DNA of 47,454 nucleotides from Labedella phragmitis (GCF_004078635.1 NZ_RZNB01000010.1:1-47454), one strand, 5' to 3'; shown: positions 17,780-25,391, counted from the stretch's first letter. The notes: generated from the sequence alone by a model not told the origin. Numbers and translations: made by a program.

Positions 17780-18841
17780 CTAACGGGCAGCCTTGGACGA
17801 CGATGCTTGATCCGCATCGAGGCGTGGCATCGCAGCCAGAGCGGCGGCCGTGTCGAGCACGGTCTCCTCGGCTGGCCGGGGGTGCCAGTCCAGGATGTTC
17901 CGCGCCTTACTGCCATCGACCGATGTCTGCTTGCCGAGGTTGAGTCGGAGTGATGCCATCTGCGGGTTGAATCGTCCGAGCATCTTGACGACGGTGTCCG
18001 GCATGTTCTTGGTCGGTACTTTGCGGGAGATTTCTGGAGCTTTCTCGCGCAGAATCCGGGCCATGTCCCGCCACCACAGCCAGTCCCCCGACCCGATGAA
18101 GCGCTCGCCGGCCGCGAGAGGGCTGGTCATCGAGAGGAGATGGAGGGTCGCGATGTCGCGGACGTCAACGACGTCCCAGCCGATGCGCGGCACAGCGGGC
18201 AAGCCGCCGGTCAAGAGGCGCCGAACGAGCTCCACAGAGCCCTCCTTACTGGGTGCACCCGGAGGAGGACCCTGCATGAACGTGGGAAGCACCGTCGACA
18301 ACTCGAGCCCCGTCTCGTTCGCGAGTCGCCAGGCATCGCGCTCCGCGAAAATCTTGGAGTCGTTGTAGCGACGGGCGGGTGTGCCTGACGGGGCCGCCCA
18401 CACCGTCTCGACCCCATACGGGCGTGGATCGTCGGAGATCGCCGCGACGGCCGATGATGTGAGTACGGCCCGCTTGACGCCAGACCGGGCTGCCGCGCTG
18501 AGTACCCTCGCGGCCCCCTCACGCGCGATCCGGATCAGGTCCTCTCCTCCGCTGAACCCCAGCGGGGATGCGGCATGCAGAACATAGTCAACGCCCGCGA
18601 CGGCGTCATCCCATCCCTCCTCGGCGAGCAGGTCGGCGGTGACGAACTCGACCGACGAGGCCCTGTCTTCACCGACGTGCTGAGCAAGCGCCGCCCGAAC
18701 CTGAGTCCTTCGCGCCGGGTCGCGAACCGTGGCGCGCGCCGCGTATCCCTGTTCCAGGAGCCGAACGAGCAGCCAACCTGCCAGGTACCCTGTGCCGCCG
18801 GTCACCAGTACCGTCCTGTGGGCCTGAGTTCCTGCATTCAC
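17780..18841 (-). CDS. NAD(P)-dependent epimerase/dehydratase (dihydroflavonol-reductase-like extended SDR)
   Basis: An extended SDR with TVLVTGGTGYLAGWLLVRLLEQGY (TGxxGxxG), DYVLHAASPL, LTSSAVAAI and a YNDSK active-site motif. I prefer the GTG start at 18841 (353 aa): GGAGG lies 5 nt upstream at 18847-18851. In-frame ATGs at 18871 and 18859 lack a ribosome site and sit inside the operator palindrome. Divergent MarR gene 55 nt away. The family reduces aldehydes or ketones, or epimerises sugars; the substrate here is unknown. Confidence 0.85.
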   Translation of the reverse strand: MNAGTQAHRTVLVTGGTGYLAGWLLVRLLEQGYAARATVRDPARRTQVRAALAQHVGEDRASSVEFVTADLLAEEGWDDAVAGVDYVLHAASPLGFSGGEDLIRIAREGAARVLSAAARSGVKRAVLTSSAVAAISDDPRPYGVETVWAAPSGTPARRYNDSKIFAERDAWRLANETGLELSTVLPTFMQGPPPGAPSKEGSVELVRRLLTGGLPAVPRIGWDVVDVRDIATLHLLSMTSPLAAGERFIGSGDWLWWRDMARILREKAPEISRKVPTKNMPDTVVKMLGRFNPQMASLRLNLGKQTSVDGSKARNILDWHPRPAEETVLDTAAALAAMPRLDADQASSSKAAR

Positions 18842-18850
18842 AACATCCTC

Positions 18851-18879
18851 CAAACTCATTGAATTATTCATTGAGTTTG
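18851..18879. promoter_or_regulatory. 29-bp imperfect palindrome, probable MarR operator
   Basis: Outer arms CAAACTCA and TGAGTTTG are exact complements; inner TTGAAT and ATTCAT differ at one position. TTGAAT-n-ATTCAA is the usual shape of MarR sites. It lies between the divergent epimerase and MarR genes and touches the epimerase Shine-Dalgarno, so binding would block that gene directly. Confidence 0.65.
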
Positions 18880-18896
18880 GAGCGTATCATGGGTCT

Positions 18897-19364
18897 ATGG
18901 CATCGACTTCTCCATCGCATGGCGATCAGACGGCGCCCGCCGACGCAGAGCGAACGGCGGAGATGATCCGCATCCTCCTGGGCCTCGCCGACGCGGCGCA
19001 GGCGGTGGTGGCCGACGTGCTGGCCGAATTCGATGTGACGGCCTCGGCTGCCGGCGTGCTGTGGGCCCTGGCCCCGGGCGGCGAACCGACCACGCTGCGT
19101 GAGATCGCCGGGCGTCTGCGATGCGACCCGTCTACCGTCAGCCTCACGGCCGACAAGCTGGAGAGCTTAGGCCTCGTCGTGCGGCAGCCTCACCCGAAGG
19201 ACGGTCGGAAGCGTACGCTGATCTTGACGGACCGCGGATATGAACTCTGGGACGCGATCAGCACAAGACTGCACGGTGCCCGCCTGTTCACCGGGCTCGA
19301 CACGAGCGAACGGGATGCGCTCTACGGACTCCTGGCACAAGTCCAACTTCCTCAGCAGCCGTAG
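18897..19364 (+). CDS. MarR-family transcriptional regulator
   Basis: A 155-aa winged-helix regulator. The core is SAAGVLWALAPGGEPTTLREIAGRLRCDPSTVSLTADKLESLGLVVRQPHPKDGRKRTLILTD: recognition helix, then a wing with DGRKR. N- and C-terminal helices form the dimer interface. Divergent from the epimerase gene across the 18851-18879 palindrome, which it most likely binds. MarR proteins usually release DNA when they bind phenolic or other small ligands. Confidence 0.9.
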   Translation: MASTSPSHGDQTAPADAERTAEMIRILLGLADAAQAVVADVLAEFDVTASAAGVLWALAPGGEPTTLREIAGRLRCDPSTVSLTADKLESLGLVVRQPHPKDGRKRTLILTDRGYELWDAISTRLHGARLFTGLDTSERDALYGLLAQVQLPQQP

Positions 19365-19568
19365 GCCTTCCTCAGCAGTCACAGGCAGGCCGGGACCCGC
19401 GCACCGCAATCCATCTTTCCGCCAGCGCCGGGATCCGCCGGCGCCGCTCGTGGAAATCTCAACCGGTGGTGCACATCGCGTCGAGTCATCGTGCGCTTTG
19501 CGATCACGGCAAGCGCCGCGGGACCCATCCCACTGAACGCACGTCAGCTTGCGGCCAGCGTCGTCGGA

Positions 19569-20339
19569 CTAGACCTGTGCGAGGCCCCCGTCGACGAATA
19601 GCTCCGCGCCCGTGATCCCGGATGATGCTTCGGACGCCAGGAAGGCAGTCGCCGTCCCGATCTCGCGGGGTTGCAGGAGTCGCCCAAGCGGGGACCCACC
19701 GCCCATCCTTGCCACTGCAGCATCTACCTGGTCATCGCCCACCGCATCGGCGAGGGCGGTGCGAAGGGAGGGGGTGTCGACGGCCCCTAGCGTAAGGACG
19801 TTGACTCGGATCCCCGTGCCACGCAATTCCAGAATCCAAGAACGGACCATGCTCCGAAGAGCGGCCTTCGCTCCGCCATAGAGGCTCATTCCCTCACTTC
19901 CCTTGACGGAGGCTGTCGAACTGATGATCACGACGGCACCGCTACCACTCATGCGAGCGACCGCTGGCTGGACTGTGAAGAGCACGCCCTTCACATCGGT
20001 GTCGAAGATGTTGTTGAACTGCGCCTCGGTGATTGCTCCCAGCGGATTGCTGTCGCCAATGACGGCGTTCGCCACGACGATATCCACGCCCCCCCATCGC
20101 GCCACGACGTCGTCGTACATGGCAGCCATAGCCAACTCGTCGCGGACATCGGCGACGAGTCCGACGCAATCCGGGCCCAGAGCCGCCGCCGATGCCCCGA
20201 CTCGCTGAGCGTCGAGGCCGGTGATCGCCACCCGTGCGCCCTGGGCGATGAGCTCCTCCGCGATGCCCAATCCGACGCCTTGAGACCCTCCGGTGATGAC
20301 TGCGACTTTGCCCGCGAGTGGTGTTCCGTAGTTGCTCAT
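19569..20339 (-). CDS. SDR-family oxidoreductase
   Basis: A 256-aa classical SDR: VAVITGGSQGVGLGIAEELIAQGARVAITG, VANAVIGD in place of NNAG, IISSTASVKGSEGMSLYGGAKAAL (Ser and YxxxK) and the C-terminal GITGAELFVDGGLAQV. I start it at the ATG at 20339 (MSNYGTPLAGK); the frame continues upstream into the operator region but that part is not protein-like. Divergently paired with the TetR gene at 20462. Note VANA instead of the usual NNAG strand-4 motif. Confidence 0.88.
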   Translation of the reverse strand: MSNYGTPLAGKVAVITGGSQGVGLGIAEELIAQGARVAITGLDAQRVGASAAALGPDCVGLVADVRDELAMAAMYDDVVARWGGVDIVVANAVIGDSNPLGAITEAQFNNIFDTDVKGVLFTVQPAVARMSGSGAVVIISSTASVKGSEGMSLYGGAKAALRSMVRSWILELRGTGIRVNVLTLGAVDTPSLRTALADAVGDDQVDAAVARMGGGSPLGRLLQPREIGTATAFLASEASSGITGAELFVDGGLAQV

Positions 20340-20401
20340 GCTGGTCTCCGCTCTAGCGGACTTTCGCCACGCGAAACATCCGCAGTATTCTTGATTCGAT
20401 C

Positions 20402-20443
20402 CGGACAATCGTCCGCATATGAACAATAACGGACAACTGTCCA
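20402..20443. promoter_or_regulatory. Two tandem CGGACAAnnGTCC sites, probable TetR operators
   Basis: CGGACAATCGTCCG (20402-20415) and CGGACAACTGTCCA (20430-20443) each have GGAC/GTCC inverted half-sites and repeat with a 28-bp period in the gap between the divergent SDR and TetR genes. The second ends 18 nt before the TetR start. Confidence 0.6.
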
Positions 20444-20461
20444 CTTGTCGAGGAGAGGCCG

Positions 20462-21028
20462 ATGCGGTCAGACGCAAGAGCGAACAAGGACAAGATCGTC
20501 GCCGCGGCTCGCCAGGTGCTTGAGGCCGGCGACGCGTCGGGGATGGCAGCCATTGCTCGCGAGGCCGGCGTAGGTCAGGGCACGATCTACCGCCACTTTC
20601 CGACCTGGGAAGACTTGGTCATCGAGGTGCACCGAGCAGATATGGACGAGCTCTCCTCCGCCGCGCCGGACCTGCTGCGTCAGCACCCGCCAATGGAGGC
20701 ACTTCGGCGATGGCTGGTGATGCTCGCAGACTACGGCCGCCTTAAGAACGCACTTGGCGACGCCATGGCGACCGCACTGCACAATGCACTAGGGCGGACC
20801 GTTCAAACGCCCGATCTCAGTGCACTACGCACCTTGCTCGAGGCCGCCCAGTCCGAGGGCTCCGTCCGTCAGGACGTCACCGCCGAAGACGTGTTCCTCC
20901 TCGTAGGATTTCTCTGGCGAATCGAACCCGCCCCCGATCGCTCCGCACGCACCGGGCGGTTGCTCGACGCCGTTCTCCGAGGCCTACAACCAGGTCCATC
21001 CATGCCGCGACGTGACCGGCCGCACTGA
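20462..21028 (+). CDS. TetR-family regulator
   Basis: A 188-aa regulator: SDARANKDKIVAAARQVLEAGDASGMAAIAREAGVGQGTIYRHFPTWEDLVIEVHR is the TetR HTH, followed by a helical C-terminal domain of the kind seen in SDR-linked TetR proteins (LADYGRLKNALGDAMATAL). An AGGAGAGG ribosome site precedes the ATG. It probably controls itself and the divergent SDR through the sites at 20402-20443. Confidence 0.9.
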   Translation: MRSDARANKDKIVAAARQVLEAGDASGMAAIAREAGVGQGTIYRHFPTWEDLVIEVHRADMDELSSAAPDLLRQHPPMEALRRWLVMLADYGRLKNALGDAMATALHNALGRTVQTPDLSALRTLLEAAQSEGSVRQDVTAEDVFLLVGFLWRIEPAPDRSARTGRLLDAVLRGLQPGPSMPRRDRPH

Positions 21029-21306
21029 AGTGCGGCATTTTCGGCCGCAACATCGTTAGCAGCCGCGTGTCCCTGGTTCGTGAACCAGAGCAGCAAGTCG
21101 CGAGAAGGACACGAAGCCACTCCGTCCGAGGGCCGGTTCAGATCATGGGCGCGATGCGGTCCTTGGCAAACCTGAAACGGCGGGAACTCACGAGTGCAGA
21201 GCCAGTGTAGGGGCGGGTGAGGTGTGATTTCGCGGAACTCACACCCTCGCCTTTGTCTCGACTCTCGCCAAGGAGCGGGCGCGGTCGGCGGGATGCGCGC
21301 GGCCGG

Positions 21307-21888
21307 TCAGCTGTAGCCGCGTTTGAGCATCATCCCGGCAGCTTTGTCGAACTCTTCCTCGGTGGGGATGGTGAAGTCCAGCGCATCGGCATAGCGGGTG
21401 ACGATGTTGAAGATCGCGGCCACGGCAGCGGCGTCGACGAGTTGGGCTTGCGACGTGCCGGCGCTGAACGCCGCTTGTGCGTGGGTCGCGTCCAGCTTGT
21501 CCGGCTCTCGGGTCATGGTCTCCAGGAAGGAGAGCGTGGCGCGCAGCCTTTCCGGTATGGGGGCCGTTCGGTAGTCGGTCAGGCACGCGTTGACGGTCTG
21601 CGGGTCGGTGCCGCGGACGGCGATGGCGCGGTGGGCGCCGATGCAGAAGGTGCAGGAGTTCCAGTGGGCGACCATCGCGGCCATGAGCTCGCGTTCGCCG
21701 ATGCTCCATTCACTGGGGCCGCGCATCGCCGCCTGGGTCCATGCGCCGAACATCGGTCCGACGAAGCCCTTGTGGTAGAACGCGACTCTGGCGGCATCGG
21801 GGAGGCGGATGCCGGAGACGGCAGAGATGATCCGGATCAAGGTGCGGGAGCGCAGGGTGTCGCCGCGCTCGACGTCAGGAAGCCGCAT
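21307..21888 (-). CDS. Carboxymuconolactone-decarboxylase/AhpD-like protein
   Basis: A 193-aa all-helical protein. ERELMAAMVAHWNSCTFCIGAH matches the AhpD-type motif E-x11-C-x2-C-x3-H exactly, so it probably has thiol peroxidase or disulfide-exchange activity rather than decarboxylase activity. I prefer the ATG at 21888, preceded by GAGGGGG, over the ATG at 21903. It overlaps the 3' end of the upstream gene by 14 nt and is the last gene of a four-gene operon begun by ArsR. Confidence 0.8.
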   Translation of the reverse strand: MRLPDVERGDTLRSRTLIRIISAVSGIRLPDAARVAFYHKGFVGPMFGAWTQAAMRGPSEWSIGERELMAAMVAHWNSCTFCIGAHRAIAVRGTDPQTVNACLTDYRTAPIPERLRATLSFLETMTREPDKLDATHAQAAFSAGTSQAQLVDAAAVAAIFNIVTRYADALDFTIPTEEEFDKAAGMMLKRGYS

Positions 21889-22207
21889 CGCCGGCCCCCT
21901 CAATCGCCCGGACGGCCGCGTCCCACCGACTCAGTCCGGCCCCGATGCAGGCGGACATGATGATCTCGAACGCGCCCTTGTCGCTGCCGGTCGCGTCTCG
22001 AACGGCCACGACGTGCGCGTCCGTGACCCGGTAGGCCGCTTCCCCGATCTGTCGGGCAAGGTCGTCGTAGGGTTGGGCGATCGGGGAGCCTCCAGCGGCC
22101 CGCTCCAGTGCGGCGGCCCGCAAGGAGGCGTCTGCCTCGCCGCCGCTGCCAGTGACGACTGCGCGGAGCGCGTGGGCGAGCTGCTGGTTCACGTTGAAGG
22201 ATTCCAT
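21875..22207 (-). CDS. Small helical protein, AhpD/CMD-like (110 aa)
   Basis: MESFNVNQQLAHALRAVVTGSG at the start, then VTDAHVVAVRDATGSDKGAFEIIMSACIGAGLSRWDAAVRAI, which resembles the helix pair of carboxymuconolactone-decarboxylase proteins (VQALREAGxSDxEIFEIxxAAxxGAG) but has no CxxC. It overlaps the AhpD-like gene and may form a complex with it, supplying a non-catalytic partner; that is inference. Start ATG at 22207, 28 nt after the upstream stop. Confidence 0.65.
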   Translation of the reverse strand: MESFNVNQQLAHALRAVVTGSGGEADASLRAAALERAAGGSPIAQPYDDLARQIGEAAYRVTDAHVVAVRDATGSDKGAFEIIMSACIGAGLSRWDAAVRAIEGAGDAAS

Positions 22208-22235
22208 CGGTGGCTTCTCTAGGCTTTGCGGAGGT

Positions 22236-22730
22236 TCAGGCGGATGGTGTGGGGCGCTCGACGGCGACACGGAAGCGTTCGAGGTAGAGCGGCCAGCCAT
22301 TTCCGGTCTCCAGGTTGATGAAGCCCTCCCATCCGGCGCCGTGCCGGTCCAGGTGTCGGTGCTCAAGTTCGACGCGGGTGCGCGCCGCGGATTCGGGGGT
22401 GAAGCGGATTTCGACTTCGCTCGTCCGGGTCGGGTCCGGCTCGATCTCCCACTGCGGGCTGATGTCCCAGCTGAGCACGAGCCGGTGCGGGGGCTCGTAG
22501 GCGAGCACCCTCGCCCAGGTGCAGGTGCTGCCGTCGGTGCCGATGTCATAGACAGTGCCGCCGGTCCGAGGTTCCATGACAGTGCGGTCGATTGCGACCG
22601 AGAGCAGGTTGTGCTCGTGGGGCTTGATGTCGTCAAAACGTTCGGTGAAGACACGGAACGCGTGCTCGGCGGGGGCATCGACGATCACCGTAGCGTGGAT
22701 GCTGGTGAGTTCTTCGGGTGAGGCGCTCAT
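22236..22730 (-). CDS. SRPBCC/AHSA1-domain protein
   Basis: A 164-aa START-like fold protein: ATVIVDAPAEHAFRVFTERFDDIKPHEHN, GGTVYDIGTDGSTCTWARVLAYEPPHRLVLSWDI, EVEIRFTPESAARTRVELEHRHLDRHGAGWEGF. This is the class commonly cotranscribed with ArsR regulators in actinobacteria (SRPBCC domain, ligand-binding pocket). Start ATG at 22730 overlaps the ArsR stop by 4 nt (ATGA). Confidence 0.88.
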   Translation of the reverse strand: MSASPEELTSIHATVIVDAPAEHAFRVFTERFDDIKPHEHNLLSVAIDRTVMEPRTGGTVYDIGTDGSTCTWARVLAYEPPHRLVLSWDISPQWEIEPDPTRTSEVEIRFTPESAARTRVELEHRHLDRHGAGWEGFINLETGNGWPLYLERFRVAVERPTPSA

Positions 22731-23074
22731 CGTGACGGGGTTCCTTCCTGTGCTGTGGCGTTCGCCTGATAGGTCTGTTCGGCGAGGGTCTTGAACGTCG
22801 CGAGCGTCTGGGTCCAATAGAATTCCAGCTCCTGCCGAAGCCCGGCCAGACCGTCATGCCGAGGCCGATAAAGACGTTCACGCCCTTGACGGCGAACGTC
22901 CACCAGCCCGGCGTCCAGAAGGACCCGCAGGTGCTGGGACACGGCTGGACGGCTCACCGGCAGTTCCCGAGCGATCTCCGTCACTGAGCACGGACCAGCC
23001 GCAACCCGGCTGAACACCCGGCGCCGGGTCGGATCAGCCAGCGCGTACCAGGGATCGATCATCACGACAGACAC
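22727..23074 (-). CDS. ArsR-family transcriptional regulator
   Basis: A 115-aa winged-helix regulator: WYALADPTRRRVFSRVAAGPCSVTEIARELPVSRPAVSQHLRVLLDAGLVDVRRQGRERLY. The metal-binding ELCVC motif of ArsR/SmtB is absent, so it is a non-metal ArsR of the type paired with SRPBCC proteins. Start is GTG at 23074 or ATG at 23062; neither has a strong ribosome site, so a nearly leaderless transcript is possible. First gene of an ArsR, SRPBCC, small CMD-like, AhpD-like operon. Confidence 0.85.
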   Translation of the reverse strand: MSVVMIDPWYALADPTRRRVFSRVAAGPCSVTEIARELPVSRPAVSQHLRVLLDAGLVDVRRQGRERLYRPRHDGLAGLRQELEFYWTQTLATFKTLAEQTYQANATAQEGTPSR

Positions 23075-23079
23075 AACAG

Positions 23080-23095
23080 GTAAGTTACCACTTAC
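23080..23095. promoter_or_regulatory. Palindrome just upstream of arsR-type gene
   Basis: GTAAGT (23080-23085) and ACTTAC (23090-23095) around TACC, 5 nt before the ArsR GTG; an overlapping GGTAAGTTACC palindrome (23079-23089) shares the left half. The position fits an autoregulatory ArsR operator. Confidence 0.5.
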
Positions 23096-23098
23096 GCA

Positions 23099-23380
23099 TC
23101 ACCGTTGGTGAGGCGGATCGATCTGTTCGAGCGTCTTCGCATTGCGGGTGGCCAAGTCGACGCCGATGCCGAACAAGTCGCTGACGCCGCGGTTGTCGCC
23201 TCCGCTGGCGTATATCTCCCGGATGAGGTGGCCGGTGCGTAGCGCCTGCGCCGAGATACCAGATGTCCGCCAGGGGAACTGGTGGCCGGGCGCGCTGAGT
23301 GGCCTGCCCGACACCTCGGCCATCCGCGAGATCGTCGAGGCAATCACGGTCGGCGCTGAGCCGGGACGTCGACCCGACTG
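23099..23380 (-). pseudogene. Probable remnant of a tyrosine-recombinase C-terminal domain
   Basis: A minus-strand frame contains GISAQALRTGHLIREIYASGG, DNRGVSDLFGIGVDLATRNAKTLE. The spacing resembles the end of tyrosine recombinases (H-x-x-R, GxD, LLGH, Y), but the His, the LLGH His and the Tyr are replaced (QALR, LFGI, RNA). There is no N-terminal catalytic part. I read it as a decayed or catalytically dead recombinase tail. The frame does continue upstream to 23515, but that part looks random. Confidence 0.35.
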
Positions 23381-23419
23381 ATCAATACCATCAACGTGCG
23401 CGTTCACGAATCCCATCGT

Positions 23420-23460
23420 TGTTTCGGGATTGCGCGGAAGCCTTCGGGAATCCCGAAACA
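23420..23460. repeat. 12-bp inverted repeat with nested palindrome
   Basis: TGTTTCGGGATT (23420-23431) and AATCCCGAAACA (23449-23460) are perfect complements 17 nt apart. Inside the right part, TTCGGGA-A-TCCCGAA (23443-23457) is itself a palindrome, so the strand can fold two ways. It adjoins the recombinase remnant. The rest of 23381-23600 holds no supportable gene. Confidence 0.7.
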
Positions 23461-23601
23461 CCGTCATCCGACCATCCGCGCAGCCCACCCCAGACAACAT
23501 GAGGGCACGGCGCACCTGGTGGGTGTGAGACGCCGCAACGAACCCGTAGCAGTTGAGACAGAACCCCGTAAGTTCGCGAATCCTGAAGCCGGTTGAGGCA
23601 G

Positions 23602-24177
23602 TTACTTGGCGAGGGTGCGGATGGCCATGTCGTCAACGCTGGGTAGATGCCGCTTGACGGAGTCCTCGGCGGCTGCGGCGATTCTGTTCGCCTCGGCGCG
23701 GGAGACATCGTGGACGCGGATGACGGCTTCGCCGTGGAGGCGGTGCCCGATCCAGCGGAGCCGGACCTGGTCGATGCCGGTGACTTCGTGTTCGAGGGCA
23801 TGCTCGGCCGTGGCGAGGAGTTCCGTTTCGATGCCGTCCATGCGTCGTCGTCCGACGGAGCGAACGGTGCCGATCAGGAGCACGACGATCATCGCGGAAA
23901 TCAGCAGGCCCACGATCGGGTCGGCGAGAGGGAAGCCGAGGAGCACGCCGATGCCGCCGATCACGACGGCGAGGGAGGTGAACCCGTCGGTGCGGGCGTG
24001 GACACCGTCGGCGACGAGGGCGGCGGAGCCGATCTTGCGGCCGACGCGGATGCGGAAGATCGCGACGGCCTCGTTGCCGAGGAAGCCGATGACGCCCCCA
24101 GCTATCACCCAGCCGAGGTAGCTGATCGGTTGGGGGTTGATGATGCGGTCGATGGCCTGCCACGCTGCCACCTCTCG
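23602..24177 (-). pseudogene. Cation diffusion facilitator (CDF) transporter, 3' part only
   Basis: About 190 C-terminal residues of a CDF-type metal/proton antiporter: AAWQAIDRIINPQPISYLGWVIAGGVIGFLGNEAVAIFRIRVGRKIGSAALVADGVHARTDGFTSLAVV, two further TM helices (ADPIVGLLISAMIVVLLIGTV) and the cytoplasmic ferredoxin-like domain ending VDDMAIRTLAK. HARTD is the second metal-site motif. The first three or so TM helices and the first metal-site HxxxD are missing. The frame instead fuses upstream to a GMC-oxidoreductase fragment, so the transporter is unlikely to work. Confidence 0.85.
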
Positions 24178-24199
24178 CCGATCGAGACCGCGTAGTCGG

Positions 24200-24694
24200 C
24201 CAGCCTCGACCCCACCTCCACCGCGGAGCTGTACGACACCGGTCTCCGGCTCCGCGTCCTCCATCGCGACAGTGCGCACTGGGGCGTGCCCAGTCAGCGG
24301 GTCGACGCTCACGGGACGCACGCGCAGCATGTGGGCGGCGAGGTCGTAGTATGGGTCGAGGGCATCCCTGTCATAGCCATCCGGCCACGAGTCAAAGACC
24401 TCCCGCGGGGGGCCGGGCGAAAACGCTCGCGTAAACGAGCGATCCGCCACCCCACCCGGCGGCCTGCACACTCACCATGCGGTCGAGCCAGCGGATGTCA
24501 TAGAGACCGTGGTCCCTCGACCACAGCCAGTCATGATCGACCGATGCGGTGTCCCGGGGGAAGTCGCCCGGCTCCCATCGGCGGCCACGTTCCAGCACCA
24601 CCACCGACAAGCCCGCCTGCGCGAGCCGGGCGGCGGCGACCGCACCCCCGAACCCGCTGCAAATAACTGCCGCGTCGACGATCAACCGCTCCAT
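24200..24694 (-). pseudogene. GMC/cholesterol-oxidase-type flavoprotein, frameshifted 5' fragment
   Basis: The ATG at 24694 opens MERLIVDAAVICSGFGGAVAAARLAQAGLSVVVLERGRRW, an FAD-binding Rossmann start, then WGGGSLVYASVFARPP. At the G6 run 24407-24412 the frame shifts by one base; removing one G restores ARPPREVFDSWPDGYDRDALDPYYDLAAHMLRVRPV, the expected continuation in this family. The similarity stops near AMEDA, where CDF sequence takes over. So the gene has both a frameshift and loss of its 3' two thirds. It is divergent from the TetR gene at 24769. Confidence 0.8.
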
Positions 24695-24727
24695 CGTGTC
24701 CACCTCCGAATCAGAAGCCCCTGGTGA

Positions 24728-24766
24728 GTGATTGACCAATCACCCGGAGTGAGTGTACAGTCACTC
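24728..24766. promoter_or_regulatory. Two palindromic operator sites before the TetR gene
   Basis: Site 1: GTGATTG-AC-CAATCAC (24728-24743). Site 2: GAGTGA, 8 nt, TCACTC (24747-24766), centred on TGTACA. Site 2 ends 2 nt before the TetR ATG, and its arms and spacing are repeated exactly at 25372-25391 before the efflux operon. Confidence 0.7.
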
Positions 24767-24768
24767 TC

Positions 24769-25332
24769 ATGACCACGCGAAGCTCAATCCTCTCCACCGC
24801 CGACACTCGTCGCCCCCTTGTCGCCGCTGCGGCATTGCGCGCCTTCGCACGCGGCGGGTATCACGGGACGACGGTGGCCAATGTCGCGAGCGAGGCGAAG
24901 ATTTCTCCCGCGTACGTCTTCAAGCTCTACCCCGGAAAAGAATCGCTGTTTGTCGCCGCGCTTGAAGTCTGCTTCGACGAGATCATCGACGCACTGGCCG
25001 AGGGCGCTGACGCCGCAGTCGACCCTGCACCCGCGGCGGTGCTTGAGTCGATGGGCGATGCCTACGCCGCCCTGATCCGCGACCGCACACTGCTCATGCT
25101 CCAGGTACATGCCCAGTCTGTCGCCGACGTGTCCGAGATCGGAGACGCACTCCGCGCAGGCCTTGCCAAGGTCACCAACTTCGCCAAGCAGCGCTCAGTT
25201 GGCTCTGACGACGAGGTGCAGCGGTTCATGGCTTTCGGTCAGCTCTGTCACCTGATCGTCACTGCCCGAATCGACGAGATCCCGGCGAGCTGGGCCCAGA
25301 TCCTGTCGCACGGCATCCGCCACCCAGACTGA
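24769..25332 (+). CDS. TetR-family repressor of the efflux operon
   Basis: A 187-aa regulator. The HTH is RRPLVAAAALRAFARGGYHGTTVANVASEAKISPAYVFKLYPGKESLFVAALE, with a helical ligand domain behind it. No ribosome site precedes the ATG; operator sequence runs right up to it, which suggests a leaderless message. The same operator stands in front of the next operon (small proteins plus MFS pump), so this is very probably its drug-responsive repressor. Confidence 0.88.
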   Translation: MTTRSSILSTADTRRPLVAAAALRAFARGGYHGTTVANVASEAKISPAYVFKLYPGKESLFVAALEVCFDEIIDALAEGADAAVDPAPAAVLESMGDAYAALIRDRTLLMLQVHAQSVADVSEIGDALRAGLAKVTNFAKQRSVGSDDEVQRFMAFGQLCHLIVTARIDEIPASWAQILSHGIRHPD

Positions 25333-25371
25333 CCCAATCCCACCGCCGCGCGCAGTTTCGTAGATCCGAAA

Positions 25372-25391
25372 GAGTGAGTGACTATTCACTC
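25372..25391. promoter_or_regulatory. Operator copy before the efflux operon
   Basis: GAGTGA, 8 nt, TCACTC, with the same arms and spacing as site 2 at 24747-24766; both begin GAGTGAGTG. It lies 22 nt before the first small gene and directly links that operon to the TetR regulator. Confidence 0.7.

Noticed and set aside
19347-19378. Direct repeat CTTCCTCAGCAG at the end of the MarR gene
   Set aside because: Only two copies with a 20-bp period; likely a small local duplication with no visible role.
21190-21260. Possible terminator from GGTGAGGTGTGA and TCACACCCTCGCC
   Set aside because: The pairing needs a bulge and has no T tract; too weak to annotate firmly, although its place after the AhpD-like gene is suitable.
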